Source of the DNA: Chitinophaga tropicalis
GTDB taxonomy: Bacteria; Bacteroidota; Bacteroidia; Chitinophagales; Chitinophagaceae
DNA: 64,000 nt
Direction of reading: 5' to 3'
Assembly (NCBI RefSeq): GCF_009758205.1
Contig: NZ_WRXN01000016.1
Span: 62,001 to 126,000 of the forward strand
Part shown: positions 17,371-25,299 of the stretch, piece by piece
How the letters are laid out: every line of letters starts with the position of its first letter
Position numbering within the stretch: the first letter of the stretch is position 1
Translations under genes and position numbers: made by a program
Notes under the pieces: model-generated
Databases searched by the model: none
Seen by the model: only the letters and a program-made list of their open reading frames with translations
What the model was told of the DNA's origin: nothing

Positions 17371-18873
17371 TCAGTTACTGTCTTTTGTTTTGATCTCCAC
17401 TACACCATTCGCACCTCTGCTGCCATAGATAGACTTTGCAGATTCTCCTTTCAGCACATTTACAACAGCTATTTTATCAGGAACAATAGTGCCAGCCTCT
17501 TCCCTGCTTACAATTTTGCCGTTTACAACATATAAAGGCTCGGCCTCGCCGCGAATCGTGATAATTTTAATTGGCTTACTGGAATCAGCCATCACTTTCA
17601 TTTCGTTCGCTGTACCTGTCACCTTTTGTCCCGTTACCGTAATAACCTCCATTTTACCTTCTTTAGGATCAATATTTGCGTCCTGATCTCCTATTTTCAT
17701 ACCAACCACCCTCTTTACAGCAGTCCCGTCGTCCGGAGCGGAAATATCTACTACCTGTACTATGCCCTTATCTTTTTTAGGAGGAACAGGTGGTACGGGA
17801 GGTACAGGAGGAACCGGAGGTGGCGGTACGCCGGGGCCCCTGGGAGCTTCAGGTGCTATAGGGGCCAGAGGAGCCTTAGGAGCCTCCGTGGCTTTACGGG
17901 AATCAGGAGCTACCGGCGCCAGCGGTGGCGGTGGTGGTGGCGGCAGTACCGTATCCCTTGTAGTGATCATGGTATCCCTGGTCAATATACGCACTGCCTT
18001 TACCATGTGCTTTGCATCTTCAATGGGATGGGTAAAATTCAGGGACAGTGCCGCAATTCCCATAATGCCGCCCAGCCCAAGATACCTTACCAGGTTGTAG
18101 CGGGATGATCTCTTCTTATTCATCATCATAATCCTTTGTTTTAGATGTGAGAAATTGAAATTGTTTGCGATGGCCGTCGCATATGGGATCCCACTTACTT
18201 TTATAAGACTGTATTGATAAGTTTTTACATCCATGCCCTGCCGCAGTACATGCCTGTCCGTTATAAACTCAATATTTTCACGGATAGCGAAACTCATGAA
18301 CCACGCTCCCGGGTTAAACCAGTAGAAGATCTTGTTCAGGTCCCCAAGCAACACATCCATAGTATGCCACTGCCGCACATGTACCTGCTCATGACGAAGA
18401 ATAGCCGATAGCTCCACCGGCGTATGCAGGGATGGATTGATATAGATATTACGAAGAAAAGAAAACGGATTTACCTGTTTGTCAGTGACCCTCACATGCT
18501 CCTCTCCCATCGCCGCAGATGTGGTATTACGATGAAATTTCCAGAGCGATAACAGCTGGACCAGCAGCCTGATACCCATCACAGTCACTCCTGCCCAGAA
18601 AATATACAGCAACACTGTCTCTGTAACAGATGCCGCCGGCTTCCTTCCCAACGCCTCCAGGTCCGGTATGTAGTTTATGGCAACTGCACGCAACGGTTCA
18701 TGCTTTTCAATGAATACACTCGGGTCTATCAGCGGACATAAAGCCGCACAAATAATACCGGCCAGCAGGAAAAAACGGTTCAGCGTATAAAAGGTTAACC
18801 GTCTCAGTCCCATGTAATAGGCCAGGCAGAACAATGTGAGTATAATGTTTGCCTTTAACAGGTAAATCAGCAT
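17371..18873 (-). CDS. M56 (BlaR1-like) membrane peptidase with proline-rich linker and TonB-plug-like C-terminus
   Basis: A 500-residue sensor protease. Four hydrophobic segments lie in the first 300 residues and the zinc motif HEQVH (161-165) marks the M56 domain. A Pro/Ala-rich stretch (about 315-370) links to a C-terminal domain ending in LYVVNGKIVSREEAG and SIYGSRGANGVVEIKTKD. This tail resembles the plug segment of SusC/TonB-dependent receptors and is a recurrent Bacteroidota add-on to M56 proteins. The peptidase is expected to inactivate the BlaI-type repressor encoded 5 bases upstream when an outside signal is sensed. The signal is unknown; no beta-lactamase gene is adjacent. Confidence 0.9.
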   Translation of the reverse strand: MLIYLLKANIILTLFCLAYYMGLRRLTFYTLNRFFLLAGIICAALCPLIDPSVFIEKHEPLRAVAINYIPDLEALGRKPAASVTETVLLYIFWAGVTVMGIRLLVQLLSLWKFHRNTTSAAMGEEHVRVTDKQVNPFSFLRNIYINPSLHTPVELSAILRHEQVHVRQWHTMDVLLGDLNKIFYWFNPGAWFMSFAIRENIEFITDRHVLRQGMDVKTYQYSLIKVSGIPYATAIANNFNFSHLKQRIMMMNKKRSSRYNLVRYLGLGGIMGIAALSLNFTHPIEDAKHMVKAVRILTRDTMITTRDTVLPPPPPPPLAPVAPDSRKATEAPKAPLAPIAPEAPRGPGVPPPPVPPVPPVPPVPPKKDKGIVQVVDISAPDDGTAVKRVVGMKIGDQDANIDPKEGKMEVITVTGQKVTGTANEMKVMADSSKPIKIITIRGEAEPLYVVNGKIVSREEAGTIVPDKIAVVNVLKGESAKSIYGSRGANGVVEIKTKDSN

Positions 18874-18878
18874 AGTGA

Positions 18879-19235
18879 TCAGTTTTTCTCTATCAGCTTA
18901 ACTATTTCCTTCAGTTCTTCCGGGCTTATCTTCTTTTCCTTCGCAAAGAATGTAACCAGTGCTTTATAGGAATCTTCAAAATAGTCCTTCACAAAGCCAT
19001 TCATGAACTTCTGTTTGTATTCATCTTCTGCAATGATAGGAGTGTACTCATACACGTTCCCTATCTTCCGGCTTTTCAGATACCCCTTCTTTTCCAGGTT
19101 CTTGATAGTCGATGCCAGGGTCGTATAAGGCGGCTGGGGTGCAGGGTGCGCCTCCAGGAAGTCTTTTACAAATCCCGGACCCGCTTTCCATACGGTAAGC
19201 ATCGCTGCCTCTTCCTGCTGTGTCAGTTTCTCCAT
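18879..19235 (-). CDS. BlaI/MecI/CopY-family transcriptional repressor
   Basis: A 118-residue winged-helix protein. The N-terminal half carries the Penicillinase_R fold (LTQQEEAAMLTVWKAGPG, YTTLASTIKNLEKKGYL, YEYTPIIAEDEYK), and the C-terminal half is a helical dimerisation region containing the expected protease-sensitive segment. It represses its own operon with the M56 peptidase gene downstream. Two palindromic sites overlapping the promoter directly upstream are the probable operators. Confidence 0.93.
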   Translation of the reverse strand: MEKLTQQEEAAMLTVWKAGPGFVKDFLEAHPAPQPPYTTLASTIKNLEKKGYLKSRKIGNVYEYTPIIAEDEYKQKFMNGFVKDYFEDSYKALVTFFAKEKKISPEELKEIVKLIEKN

Positions 19236-19240
19236 GATAA

Positions 19241-19285
19241 TTACGATTGTTTCGTAAATCTACGAATATTTCGTAAACAACCAAA
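19241..19285 (-). promoter_or_regulatory. Promoter with two BlaI-type operators
   Basis: On the minus strand TTTG (19285-19282), a 19-base spacer and TAGATTTA (19262-19255) form a promoter with one mismatch. Two palindromes overlap it: TTACGA-n5-TCGTAA at 19241-19257 and TACGA-n5-TCGTA at 19261-19275. Their starts are 20 bases apart, about two helical turns, which suits two repressor dimers on one DNA face. Confidence 0.7.
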
Positions 19286-19360
19286 TAAAATAGCATTTTA
19301 TTTTTTCAGCCGGGATCTTCCCTCCGGCAAAGAACATGCTGTTAACATCGCCAGCAACAA

Positions 19361-19458
19361 TGTAAACTTCAAACAGGATTATCTGACAGAAATGTAAACC
19401 TAAACCAGGATTATACCAACAGAAGTGTAAACCTATATCAGGACTATACCGTGGTGCA
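19361..19458. repeat. Three degenerate 32-33-bp direct repeats
   Basis: Copies begin at 19361, 19393 and 19426, each opening with TGTAAACCT or a close variant and continuing with an A-rich part and CAGGAxTAT. The third copy is the most diverged. Confidence 0.6.
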
Positions 19459-19483
19459 GAATAGCTACCGCAATACATACACT

Positions 19484-19560
19484 AAACATGCTTTAAACAT
19501 GCTTGAAACATGCTTGAAACATACTTGAAACATGCTTGAAACATGCTTGAAACATACTTG
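19484..19560. repeat. Seven tandem copies of an 11-bp repeat
   Basis: Perfectly phased 11-bp units AAACATGCTTG run from 19484 to 19560. Units 4 and 7 read AAACATACTTG and unit 1 ends in T; otherwise they are identical. The period is close to one DNA helical turn. Confidence 0.9.
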
Positions 19561-19593
19561 AAAGGTGGAGTTGAAAGGAACGAAATGCCTCTA

Positions 19594-19627
19594 AAAGAAA
19601 AAACCACTCAACTTAATGAATGGTTTT
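19594..19627 (-). terminator. Intrinsic terminator of the distal TlpA gene
   Basis: On the minus strand an 11-bp stem with one G-U pair (19627-19617 with 19610-19600) and a 6-base loop is followed by a T-rich tract. It lies 20 bases after the stop at 19648. Confidence 0.75.
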
Positions 19628-19647
19628 CCCTTTATCCTGATTTGTAC

Positions 19648-20790
19648 TTACTTTAAAACTTCTGACAACTTCCTCTCCAACGCATCCCCCCTCAGATTCC
19701 TCGCTATGATCATCCCCTTAGGGTCCAGTAACAGGTTCTGCGGAATAGCCCTGATACCATACTGCTCAGCAGCCGCATTCTTCCATCCCTTCAAATCCGA
19801 AACATGCGTCCACGGAAGATTATCCGCCTGTATAGCTGCCTGCCATTTATCCTTCTTCTCATCCAGGGAAACCCCCAATATATCAAATCCTTTATCCCTG
19901 AATTTACTATAAGCCTTTACCACGTTCGGATTCTCTGCCCGGCAGGGGCCACACCAGCTGGCCCAGAAATCCACCAGCACATACTTCCCTTTATAAGAAG
20001 CCAGGCTCACATTCCGGCCTTCCACATCCGGCTGGGTAAACTCCGTAGCAATCTGCCCTACTGCCGTCTTCTTAGCTAACTCCAGTCTTTTTGCAAAATC
20101 CAGGCCGGAGGGCGTTTTACGCAGCTTTTTACTCAGTTTATTATAGAGAGGCTCTACTTCAGTTACATTAATATCATACCCTGCATACTGGTTCAATACG
20201 AACAGCGCAATAGGAGAACCGGTATTATTCTTCAGGTAATCCCTCCAGATGGTCTTCTGTGCAGCTTCCAGCTCATCAAACTTTGGCTCCAGCTTCTTCA
20301 TCCCTTCCTCATCCTTCGCCATATATAACTGCCTGTATTGCTGTTCCAGATCATTCATCTGGGTATTGATATCTTTCAGCAGGGCGTTCAGCTTGGTAAA
20401 GTCATCATTGGCAGCAGAACCTTTTACAGTTGCTTTGCTGATAGAATCCTGGGTGGTGATGGTAATATCTCCCTTGTCCAGGAAAACGGTCAGCCAGTCC
20501 TTACCACGTCCGGCCTGCGGCTGTTCCCCAGCCGGGTCCTGCACTTTCAGCATCAGGTAAGCCATAGTTGGCTCAGCCAGGATACCGGAAAAAGTAAATT
20601 TTCCTGCTTTTACTTCAGTACTATCCACCTGGTTCTCACCTTTTACCTTTCTCTTTAAATATACTTTAGCCGGTTTCTGAAGTGTAGTTACAGCGCCATC
20701 GATCTTAAAAGATTGCTCTCCCTTCTTTTTATCCTGTGCAAACAACACAAACGGCGACATGAGTATCGCCATCAACATTACTGACTTCAT
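19648..20790 (-). CDS. TlpA-family thiol-disulfide oxidoreductase with DUF4369 domain
   Basis: A 380-residue exported protein. A signal peptide ends near FVLFAQ. The first ~120 residues form a DUF4369 beta-sandwich (KIDGAVTTLQKPAKVYLKRK), a helical region with coiled-coil character spans ~150-235, and a thioredoxin-like domain starts near 240 with the active site WASWCGPC. Bacteroidota proteins of this layout are periplasmic and reduce or oxidise exported cysteines, for example in cytochrome c maturation. It is paralogous to the next upstream gene; the thioredoxin parts are near identical in sequence (LVDFWASWCGPCRAENPNVV in both), pointing to a duplication. Confidence 0.92.
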   Translation of the reverse strand: MKSVMLMAILMSPFVLFAQDKKKGEQSFKIDGAVTTLQKPAKVYLKRKVKGENQVDSTEVKAGKFTFSGILAEPTMAYLMLKVQDPAGEQPQAGRGKDWLTVFLDKGDITITTQDSISKATVKGSAANDDFTKLNALLKDINTQMNDLEQQYRQLYMAKDEEGMKKLEPKFDELEAAQKTIWRDYLKNNTGSPIALFVLNQYAGYDINVTEVEPLYNKLSKKLRKTPSGLDFAKRLELAKKTAVGQIATEFTQPDVEGRNVSLASYKGKYVLVDFWASWCGPCRAENPNVVKAYSKFRDKGFDILGVSLDEKKDKWQAAIQADNLPWTHVSDLKGWKNAAAEQYGIRAIPQNLLLDPKGMIIARNLRGDALERKLSEVLK

Positions 20791-20880
20791 CGATTTCTTA
20801 ATTTATTCTCAATACGAAATTCACATATCCGGACAGGAAAATCAACCTGATTGTGATAAACGGCGATGCCTGCTGCCAGG

Positions 20881-20915
20881 AAAAAGCCCGTTAACAGTAG
20901 GACTGCTAACGGGCT
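20881..20915 (-). terminator. Intrinsic terminator of the proximal TlpA gene
   Basis: On the minus strand a 9-bp stem (20915-20907 with 20893-20885), extended inwards by a CAGT/ACTG pair across one mismatch, is followed by TTTTT. It lies 33 bases after the stop and separates the two TlpA genes. Confidence 0.85.
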
Positions 20916-20947
20916 AAAGTATAACTAATTTATTATTTATCAACACT

Positions 20948-22033
20948 TTACTTCAATACCTTCTCCAATTTCGCCTCCAGATCACCCCCTCTCAGGTTGC
21001 GGCCAATAATACGTCCTTTAGGATCTATCAGGAAATTGGCAGGAATAGCGCGCACATTATATTGCTGCGCCACCTCATTACTCCAGCCCTTCAGGTCAGA
21101 CAGCTGCGTCCACTGCAGGTTATCCTGCTTTACAGCAGCTACCCAGCGGTCCCTGTTATTATCCAGGGATACGCCTACAATAGTGAAGTTCTTGTCTTTG
21201 AAGCGGTTAAATGCCTTTACAACATTAGGGTTCTCTGCCCGGCAAGGGCCACACCAGCTGGCCCAGAAATCTACCAGCACATATTTACCCCTGAAAGACG
21301 ACAGCTTTACCGGTTTCCCGTTTATATCCTCCTGCGAAAAATCTTCCGCCAGCTCCCCCTCGCTTACCTCTTTCAGAGAACGGATATATTTTGAAGCAGA
21401 TATACCATACTTTGTCTCTTTCAACGGCTTGTCCAGTGAATTGAACAACTGCTCAAATTCCCCCGGTTCCACACGCTTACTCAGCTCATTTACCAGTATC
21501 CACAAGCTTGCCAGCTGCTTTGGATGCATTTTGATGAATTCCTTACCGGTATTCATCACCTCTTCATTAAAAGCTGCAGCCTTTTTACGGAAGGCGTCTT
21601 TTGCCGCCTCATCAGTACCATTAATGGTCGATGCTTCGGCATTCAGCGCCTGCGCCTGTTTAATAAGCCCCTGGAAAGATTTCTGGTAAGCCTGCATAGC
21701 CTTATTATCCTCGCTGCCCTTCATTGAAGTAGCAATAGGAAAGGTCTCAGCTTTCAGCACATACTGCGCCGGCTCCTTATCTGTCACAAACAACAGCGGA
21801 TTACCCACATCCTCCAGGATAATAGCATTTATAGCAGGACCACTGCCTGCCACTACCTTAAAGGAGAACTTCCCGTCTTTCAGCAATACAGAATCCTTCG
21901 GATTGTTATCTTCATCACTATAGAGATAAAGCTTTTTACCCTCGGCTCCCGTGAGAGTACCGGTTACAACCTGCTGAGCAAATGCAGAGCAGGTAAAAAT
22001 CAGCCCGAAGGCAGTTATGGCAAGGTGTTTCAT
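20948..22033 (-). CDS. TlpA-family thiol-disulfide oxidoreductase with DUF4369 domain (paralogue)
   Basis: Started at the ATG at 22033 (MKHLAITAFGL...), the product has 361 residues with a signal peptide ending CSAFAQQ. The architecture is that of its downstream neighbour: DUF4369 sandwich, helical middle, thioredoxin domain with WASWCGPC and the cis-Pro segment VRAIPANFLIDPKG. It is expected to be periplasmic. It has its own terminator, so the two paralogues are separately transcribed or only partly coupled. Confidence 0.92.
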   Translation of the reverse strand: MKHLAITAFGLIFTCSAFAQQVVTGTLTGAEGKKLYLYSDEDNNPKDSVLLKDGKFSFKVVAGSGPAINAIILEDVGNPLLFVTDKEPAQYVLKAETFPIATSMKGSEDNKAMQAYQKSFQGLIKQAQALNAEASTINGTDEAAKDAFRKKAAAFNEEVMNTGKEFIKMHPKQLASLWILVNELSKRVEPGEFEQLFNSLDKPLKETKYGISASKYIRSLKEVSEGELAEDFSQEDINGKPVKLSSFRGKYVLVDFWASWCGPCRAENPNVVKAFNRFKDKNFTIVGVSLDNNRDRWVAAVKQDNLQWTQLSDLKGWSNEVAQQYNVRAIPANFLIDPKGRIIGRNLRGGDLEAKLEKVLK

Positions 22034-22114
22034 TCCCACTAATATAACAAAAATTACTACTATTAAAATACTGGCAATGCACCCGCCAGCTAAAATAATA
22101 AACGGTACTCCCGG

Positions 22115-22723
22115 TTATTTCTTATGTCTTTCCTGCAAAACAGCCAGTACATCAGACAACTGGTAACCTTTTGCACTGAGCAGCACCAGGTAGTGAAAAA
22201 GCAGGTCGGCAGATTCGTTGAGGAACAGCTCTTCATTGTCGTCCTTCGCCTCTATTACCACTTCTACCGCTTCCTCCCCTACTTTCTGGGCAATCTTATT
22301 AATACCTCTTGCAAACAGCTTCGAAGTATAGGAATCATCTGAAGGATTATTCTTCCTGTCTGCAATAATGTTCTCCAGCTTTGCCAGGAAATCATTGCTG
22401 ATATTACTCTCTTCCCAGCAGGTGTCTGCTCCCGTATGGCAAACCACCCCCGCAGGGTTAGCCTTTATCAGCAGGGTATCATTATCGCAATCCACCCTGA
22501 CTTCCACCAGGTGCAGGAAATTACCGCTTTCCTCCCCTTTCGTCCACAGGCGTTGTTTGGAACGGCTGAAGAAAGTAACCTTTCCCTCCAGCAGGGTCTT
22601 ATCCAGCGCCTCCTGGTTCATATATCCCAGCATCAGCACTTTAAAGGTAGCTGCATCCTGCACAATAGCAGGTACCAGTCCGTCAGGCGATTTGTCAAAA
22701 TTGATCTGTTTATTGTTGTACAT
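22115..22723 (-). CDS. hisIE: Bifunctional phosphoribosyl-AMP cyclohydrolase / phosphoribosyl-ATP pyrophosphatase
   Basis: A 202-residue fusion performing histidine steps 2 and 3. The HisI half (about 1-105) has MLGYMNQEAL, the metal-binding CDNDTLLI and the zinc motif HTGADTCW. The HisE half (about 115-202) is the all-alpha pyrophosphatase with KVGEEAVEVVIEAK and ESADLLFHYLVLL. It is the last gene of the his-trp-his cluster, 51 bases after hisF. A perfect TAATTTTG element in that gap could give it a secondary promoter. No strong terminator follows; only a weak bulged hairpin lies just after the stop. Confidence 0.96.
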   Translation of the reverse strand: MYNNKQINFDKSPDGLVPAIVQDAATFKVLMLGYMNQEALDKTLLEGKVTFFSRSKQRLWTKGEESGNFLHLVEVRVDCDNDTLLIKANPAGVVCHTGADTCWEESNISNDFLAKLENIIADRKNNPSDDSYTSKLFARGINKIAQKVGEEAVEVVIEAKDDNEELFLNESADLLFHYLVLLSAKGYQLSDVLAVLQERHKK

Positions 22724-22758
22724 GGGTTCTAGCTCTTTGGTAGTGTATTATTGGCAAT

Positions 22759-22766
22759 CAAAATTA
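22759..22766 (-). promoter_or_regulatory. Possible internal promoter element before hisIE
   Basis: TAATTTTG on the minus strand (22766-22759) matches TAnnTTTG exactly and sits in the 51-base hisF-hisIE gap, 35 bases before the ATG. No correctly spaced TTTG is seen upstream, so this is weak. Confidence 0.25.
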
Positions 22767-22774
22767 GGGTTTTC

Positions 22775-23530
22775 TCAGAACCTGATATTCAACCCTCTCT
22801 GGTACAGGTACGTTTTTAACGCCTGTATCTCAATTTCTTTATAATGGAAAATGCTGGCCGCCAGGGCTGCATCTGCCTGTGCGTTTTCAAATACGTCCAT
22901 GAAATGCTGCATAGTGCCCGCTCCCCCGGAAGCTATCACCGGTACATTCAGGTTTTGTGACAGCTTTCCTGTAATGTCCAGTGCAAACCCCTGTTTGGTA
23001 CCATCATTGTTCATGGAGGTCAGCAGTATCTCTCCGGCACCGCGCTGCACAGCCTCTTTTGCCCAGTCATATGCCTTGATGTCTGTCTTTACACGACCTC
23101 CGTTCAGGTACACATACCAGTCGCCATCCTCGAACCGGGTATCTATGGCCAGCACCACACACTGACTGCCAAACTCCTTTGCCAGTTCGTCCACCAGCTC
23201 CGGGCGTTTGAATGCCGAAGTGTTGACAGATATCTTATCAGCACCGGACTGTAACAGCACATTCACATCTTCCACAGAGGAAATACCTCCGCCAACAGTA
23301 AAGGGAATGTTCACATGCTTGGCTATGCGGGTAACCAGTTCTGAAAGGGTCTTCCTCCTTTCATTGGTGGCAGTGATATCCAGGAACACCAGTTCATCAG
23401 CCCCCTGCTCTGCATACAGGGCGCCCAGTTCAATAGGGTCGCCTGCATCGCGTATATTTTCAAAGTTCACACCTTTTACCGTCCGACCGTCCTTAATGTC
23501 GAGGCAGGGAATGATACGTTTTGTTAACAT
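22775..23530 (-). CDS. hisF: Imidazole glycerol phosphate synthase cyclase subunit
   Basis: A 251-residue (beta/alpha)8 barrel of normal length. Catalytic Asp residues are visible in RIIPCLDIKDGRTVKG and LLTSMNNDGTKQGF; the phosphate-binding segments FTVGGGIS and VIASGGAGTM are intact. It uses ammonia from HisH to form imidazole glycerol phosphate and AICAR, step 5 of histidine synthesis. Its partner hisH lies two genes upstream with hisA between. Confidence 0.97.
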   Translation of the reverse strand: MLTKRIIPCLDIKDGRTVKGVNFENIRDAGDPIELGALYAEQGADELVFLDITATNERRKTLSELVTRIAKHVNIPFTVGGGISSVEDVNVLLQSGADKISVNTSAFKRPELVDELAKEFGSQCVVLAIDTRFEDGDWYVYLNGGRVKTDIKAYDWAKEAVQRGAGEILLTSMNNDGTKQGFALDITGKLSQNLNVPVIASGGAGTMQHFMDVFENAQADAALAASIFHYKEIEIQALKTYLYQRGLNIRF

Positions 23531-23535
23531 GTTGC

Positions 23536-24693
23536 TTAATTTTTTAAGTATGCTTCCAGTTCCTTCATAGTGATCCTCTCTTCATAGATAGCCTTACCTA
23601 CTATCACGCCGCTGCAGCCCGTTTCCTGCAATGCATGAACATCTGCCATAGTACTTACACCTCCGCTGGCCACAAAGCTGATCTGCGGAAAACGCTCAAG
23701 GATCTTTTTATATAATTCGATGGAAGGGCCCTGTAACAGGCCATCCTTTGCAATATCTGTGCAGAAGATGTTATGCACTCCCTGTTCCACATTAGCGGCC
23801 AGGAAATCGAAGATAGAAAGCTCTGTCGTTTCAAGCCATCCGCCCACTGCTATCTTTTCTTCTTTTACATCTGCTCCCAGGAAGATCTTGTCAGCGCCGT
23901 ATCTCTTTACCCAGCCAAAGAAAAGCTCCGCGTCTTTCACGGCTATACTACCAATGGTGGCTAGTGCAGCGCCATTCTCAAATACAATGCGAAGGTCCTC
24001 CTCTTTTTTGATGCCACCACCAAAATCCACCACCAGGTTCGTCTTCCCGGCAATAGCTTCCAGCACTTTCCAGTTCACTACAGCGCCTTTTTTGGCGCCG
24101 TCCAGGTCTACCAGGTGCAAACGCTCAACACCTATGCTTTCAAAGGCCTTCGCCACTTCCAGCGGATGTTCATTGTACACTTTCTTCTGCGCATAATCAC
24201 CCTGGGTAAGGCGTACACATTTACCATCTATAATGTCAATAGCGGGAATAACGGTAAAAGTTTTCCCATCCTGCTTATCCAGTTGGAGAGCCATCTTTCG
24301 GAAATTAATATTGTCTTTGATAAAAGGAGCGCCATCATAGGCATATCCGCGTTTCAGGTAAAACCCCTCTGCCGTATCACGGGCATTGCACCAGATCCGG
24401 GCTATATGTTCCTTACGGCACAGCTGCTCAATATGCTCCATTAACATGCTGCCATAGCCTTTCCCCTGGCAGGCGGGGTGTACGGCCAGCTTGCGGAACT
24501 GCGCCGTATTACGTTGCAGGAACAGCGATACAACACCTGACAGCCAGTCCCCTTCAAACAGTCCGAAATGCAACCCGTCTGCATCATGCGGCAAATGCAC
24601 AAAAGACAGGTCTGCTCCGGGGTATAGTACGTCCCTGCGCAACTGCAGGGTATCTTCTGTATTGATCTTTCTTATCTGTACGCTTTGCGCCAT
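23536..24693 (-). CDS. hisA: GNAT acetyltransferase-HisA fusion (phosphoribosylformimino-AICAR-P isomerase)
   Basis: A 385-residue two-domain protein, about 140 residues longer than normal HisA. Residues ~1-137 are a complete GNAT fold: a motif A with LAVHPACQGKGYGSMLM (acetyl-CoA loop around 76-81) and the motif-B ending EGFYLKRGYAYDG. A short linker (LDKQDGKT) leads to HisA from ~145, with the catalytic Asp153 in VIPAIDIIDGKCVRL, the second Asp in TDIAKDGLLQGPS, and the phosphate loops VDFGGGI and VASGGVST. The isomerase acts in step 4 of histidine synthesis. The role of the acetyltransferase is unknown. No in-frame stop or start context suggests two separate proteins, although GNAT and hisA may once have been adjacent genes. 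Confidence 0.93.
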   Translation of the reverse strand: MAQSVQIRKINTEDTLQLRRDVLYPGADLSFVHLPHDADGLHFGLFEGDWLSGVVSLFLQRNTAQFRKLAVHPACQGKGYGSMLMEHIEQLCRKEHIARIWCNARDTAEGFYLKRGYAYDGAPFIKDNINFRKMALQLDKQDGKTFTVIPAIDIIDGKCVRLTQGDYAQKKVYNEHPLEVAKAFESIGVERLHLVDLDGAKKGAVVNWKVLEAIAGKTNLVVDFGGGIKKEEDLRIVFENGAALATIGSIAVKDAELFFGWVKRYGADKIFLGADVKEEKIAVGGWLETTELSIFDFLAANVEQGVHNIFCTDIAKDGLLQGPSIELYKKILERFPQISFVASGGVSTMADVHALQETGCSGVIVGKAIYEERITMKELEAYLKN

Positions 24694-24699
24694 GCCTTA

Positions 24700-25293
24700 T
24701 CAGAGCTTCAGGAAATTGTCGAGAATCTTTTGTCCTTCTGTGGCAGACTTTTCCGGGTGGAACTGTACCGCATAGAAATTATCTTTCTGCAACGCAGCGC
24801 TGTAGTTGATCACATAGTTGGCAGTAGCCACCGTATCAGGCCCCAGTGCAGCATAGTAGCTATGTACAAAGTACATGTAGGAATTTTCAGGTACATGCTC
24901 AAACATAGTGCTGTATAACCCGGTGATATTGTTCCAGCCTATCTGCGGTATCTTCAGGAGATTGTCTACCGGCGACTGAAACCTTCTTACCTCCACATCA
25001 AAGATGCCCAGGCATTTTGTATCATTCTCTTCCGAATGTTTGCACAACAGCTGCATACCCAGGCATATGCCCAGCACCGGCTGCTGCAGGCTGGTGATCA
25101 CCTGGTCCAGCTTCCTCTCCTGCAGGTAACGCATGGCAGAGCTGGCTTCACCCACCCCCGGGAAGATCACCTTATCTGCCGATCTTATTTCCTCCACATC
25201 ATCTGTTACCGTGCCTTCCACTCCAAGACGGTCCAGCGCAAACATCACAGAGCGGATATTGCCGGCATTGTATTTTATAATAACCGTTTTCAT
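24700..25293 (-). CDS. hisH: Imidazole glycerol phosphate synthase glutaminase subunit
   Basis: A 197-residue class I glutamine amidotransferase. The catalytic Cys lies in VLGICLGMQLL, and the His and Glu in VQFHPEKSATEGQ. It starts KTVIIKYNAGNIRSV, the usual HisH N-terminus. It supplies ammonia to HisF. Only 6 bases separate it from the end of trpA upstream, so it is transcribed as part of the trp unit. Confidence 0.97.
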   Translation of the reverse strand: MKTVIIKYNAGNIRSVMFALDRLGVEGTVTDDVEEIRSADKVIFPGVGEASSAMRYLQERKLDQVITSLQQPVLGICLGMQLLCKHSEENDTKCLGIFDVEVRRFQSPVDNLLKIPQIGWNNITGLYSTMFEHVPENSYMYFVHSYYAALGPDTVATANYVINYSAALQKDNFYAVQFHPEKSATEGQKILDNFLKL

Positions 25294-25299
25294 ATACTT

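Larger units (their letters stand above)
19286..19647. other. Non-coding stretch between the BlaI promoter and the TlpA gene
   Basis: No credible gene is seen in this stretch. It holds three degenerate copies of a 32-33-bp repeat, seven copies of an 11-bp repeat and the terminator of the minus-strand TlpA gene, each listed separately. The DNA between them shows no recognisable element. Confidence 0.7.

Noticed and set aside
19484..19560. CRISPR-like array
   Set aside because: Units are 11 bp with no spacers; it is a simple tandem repeat and no cas gene is near.
22080..22114. Terminator after hisIE
   Set aside because: Only a bulged 5-bp stem followed by a loose T-rich tract; too weak to list as a feature.
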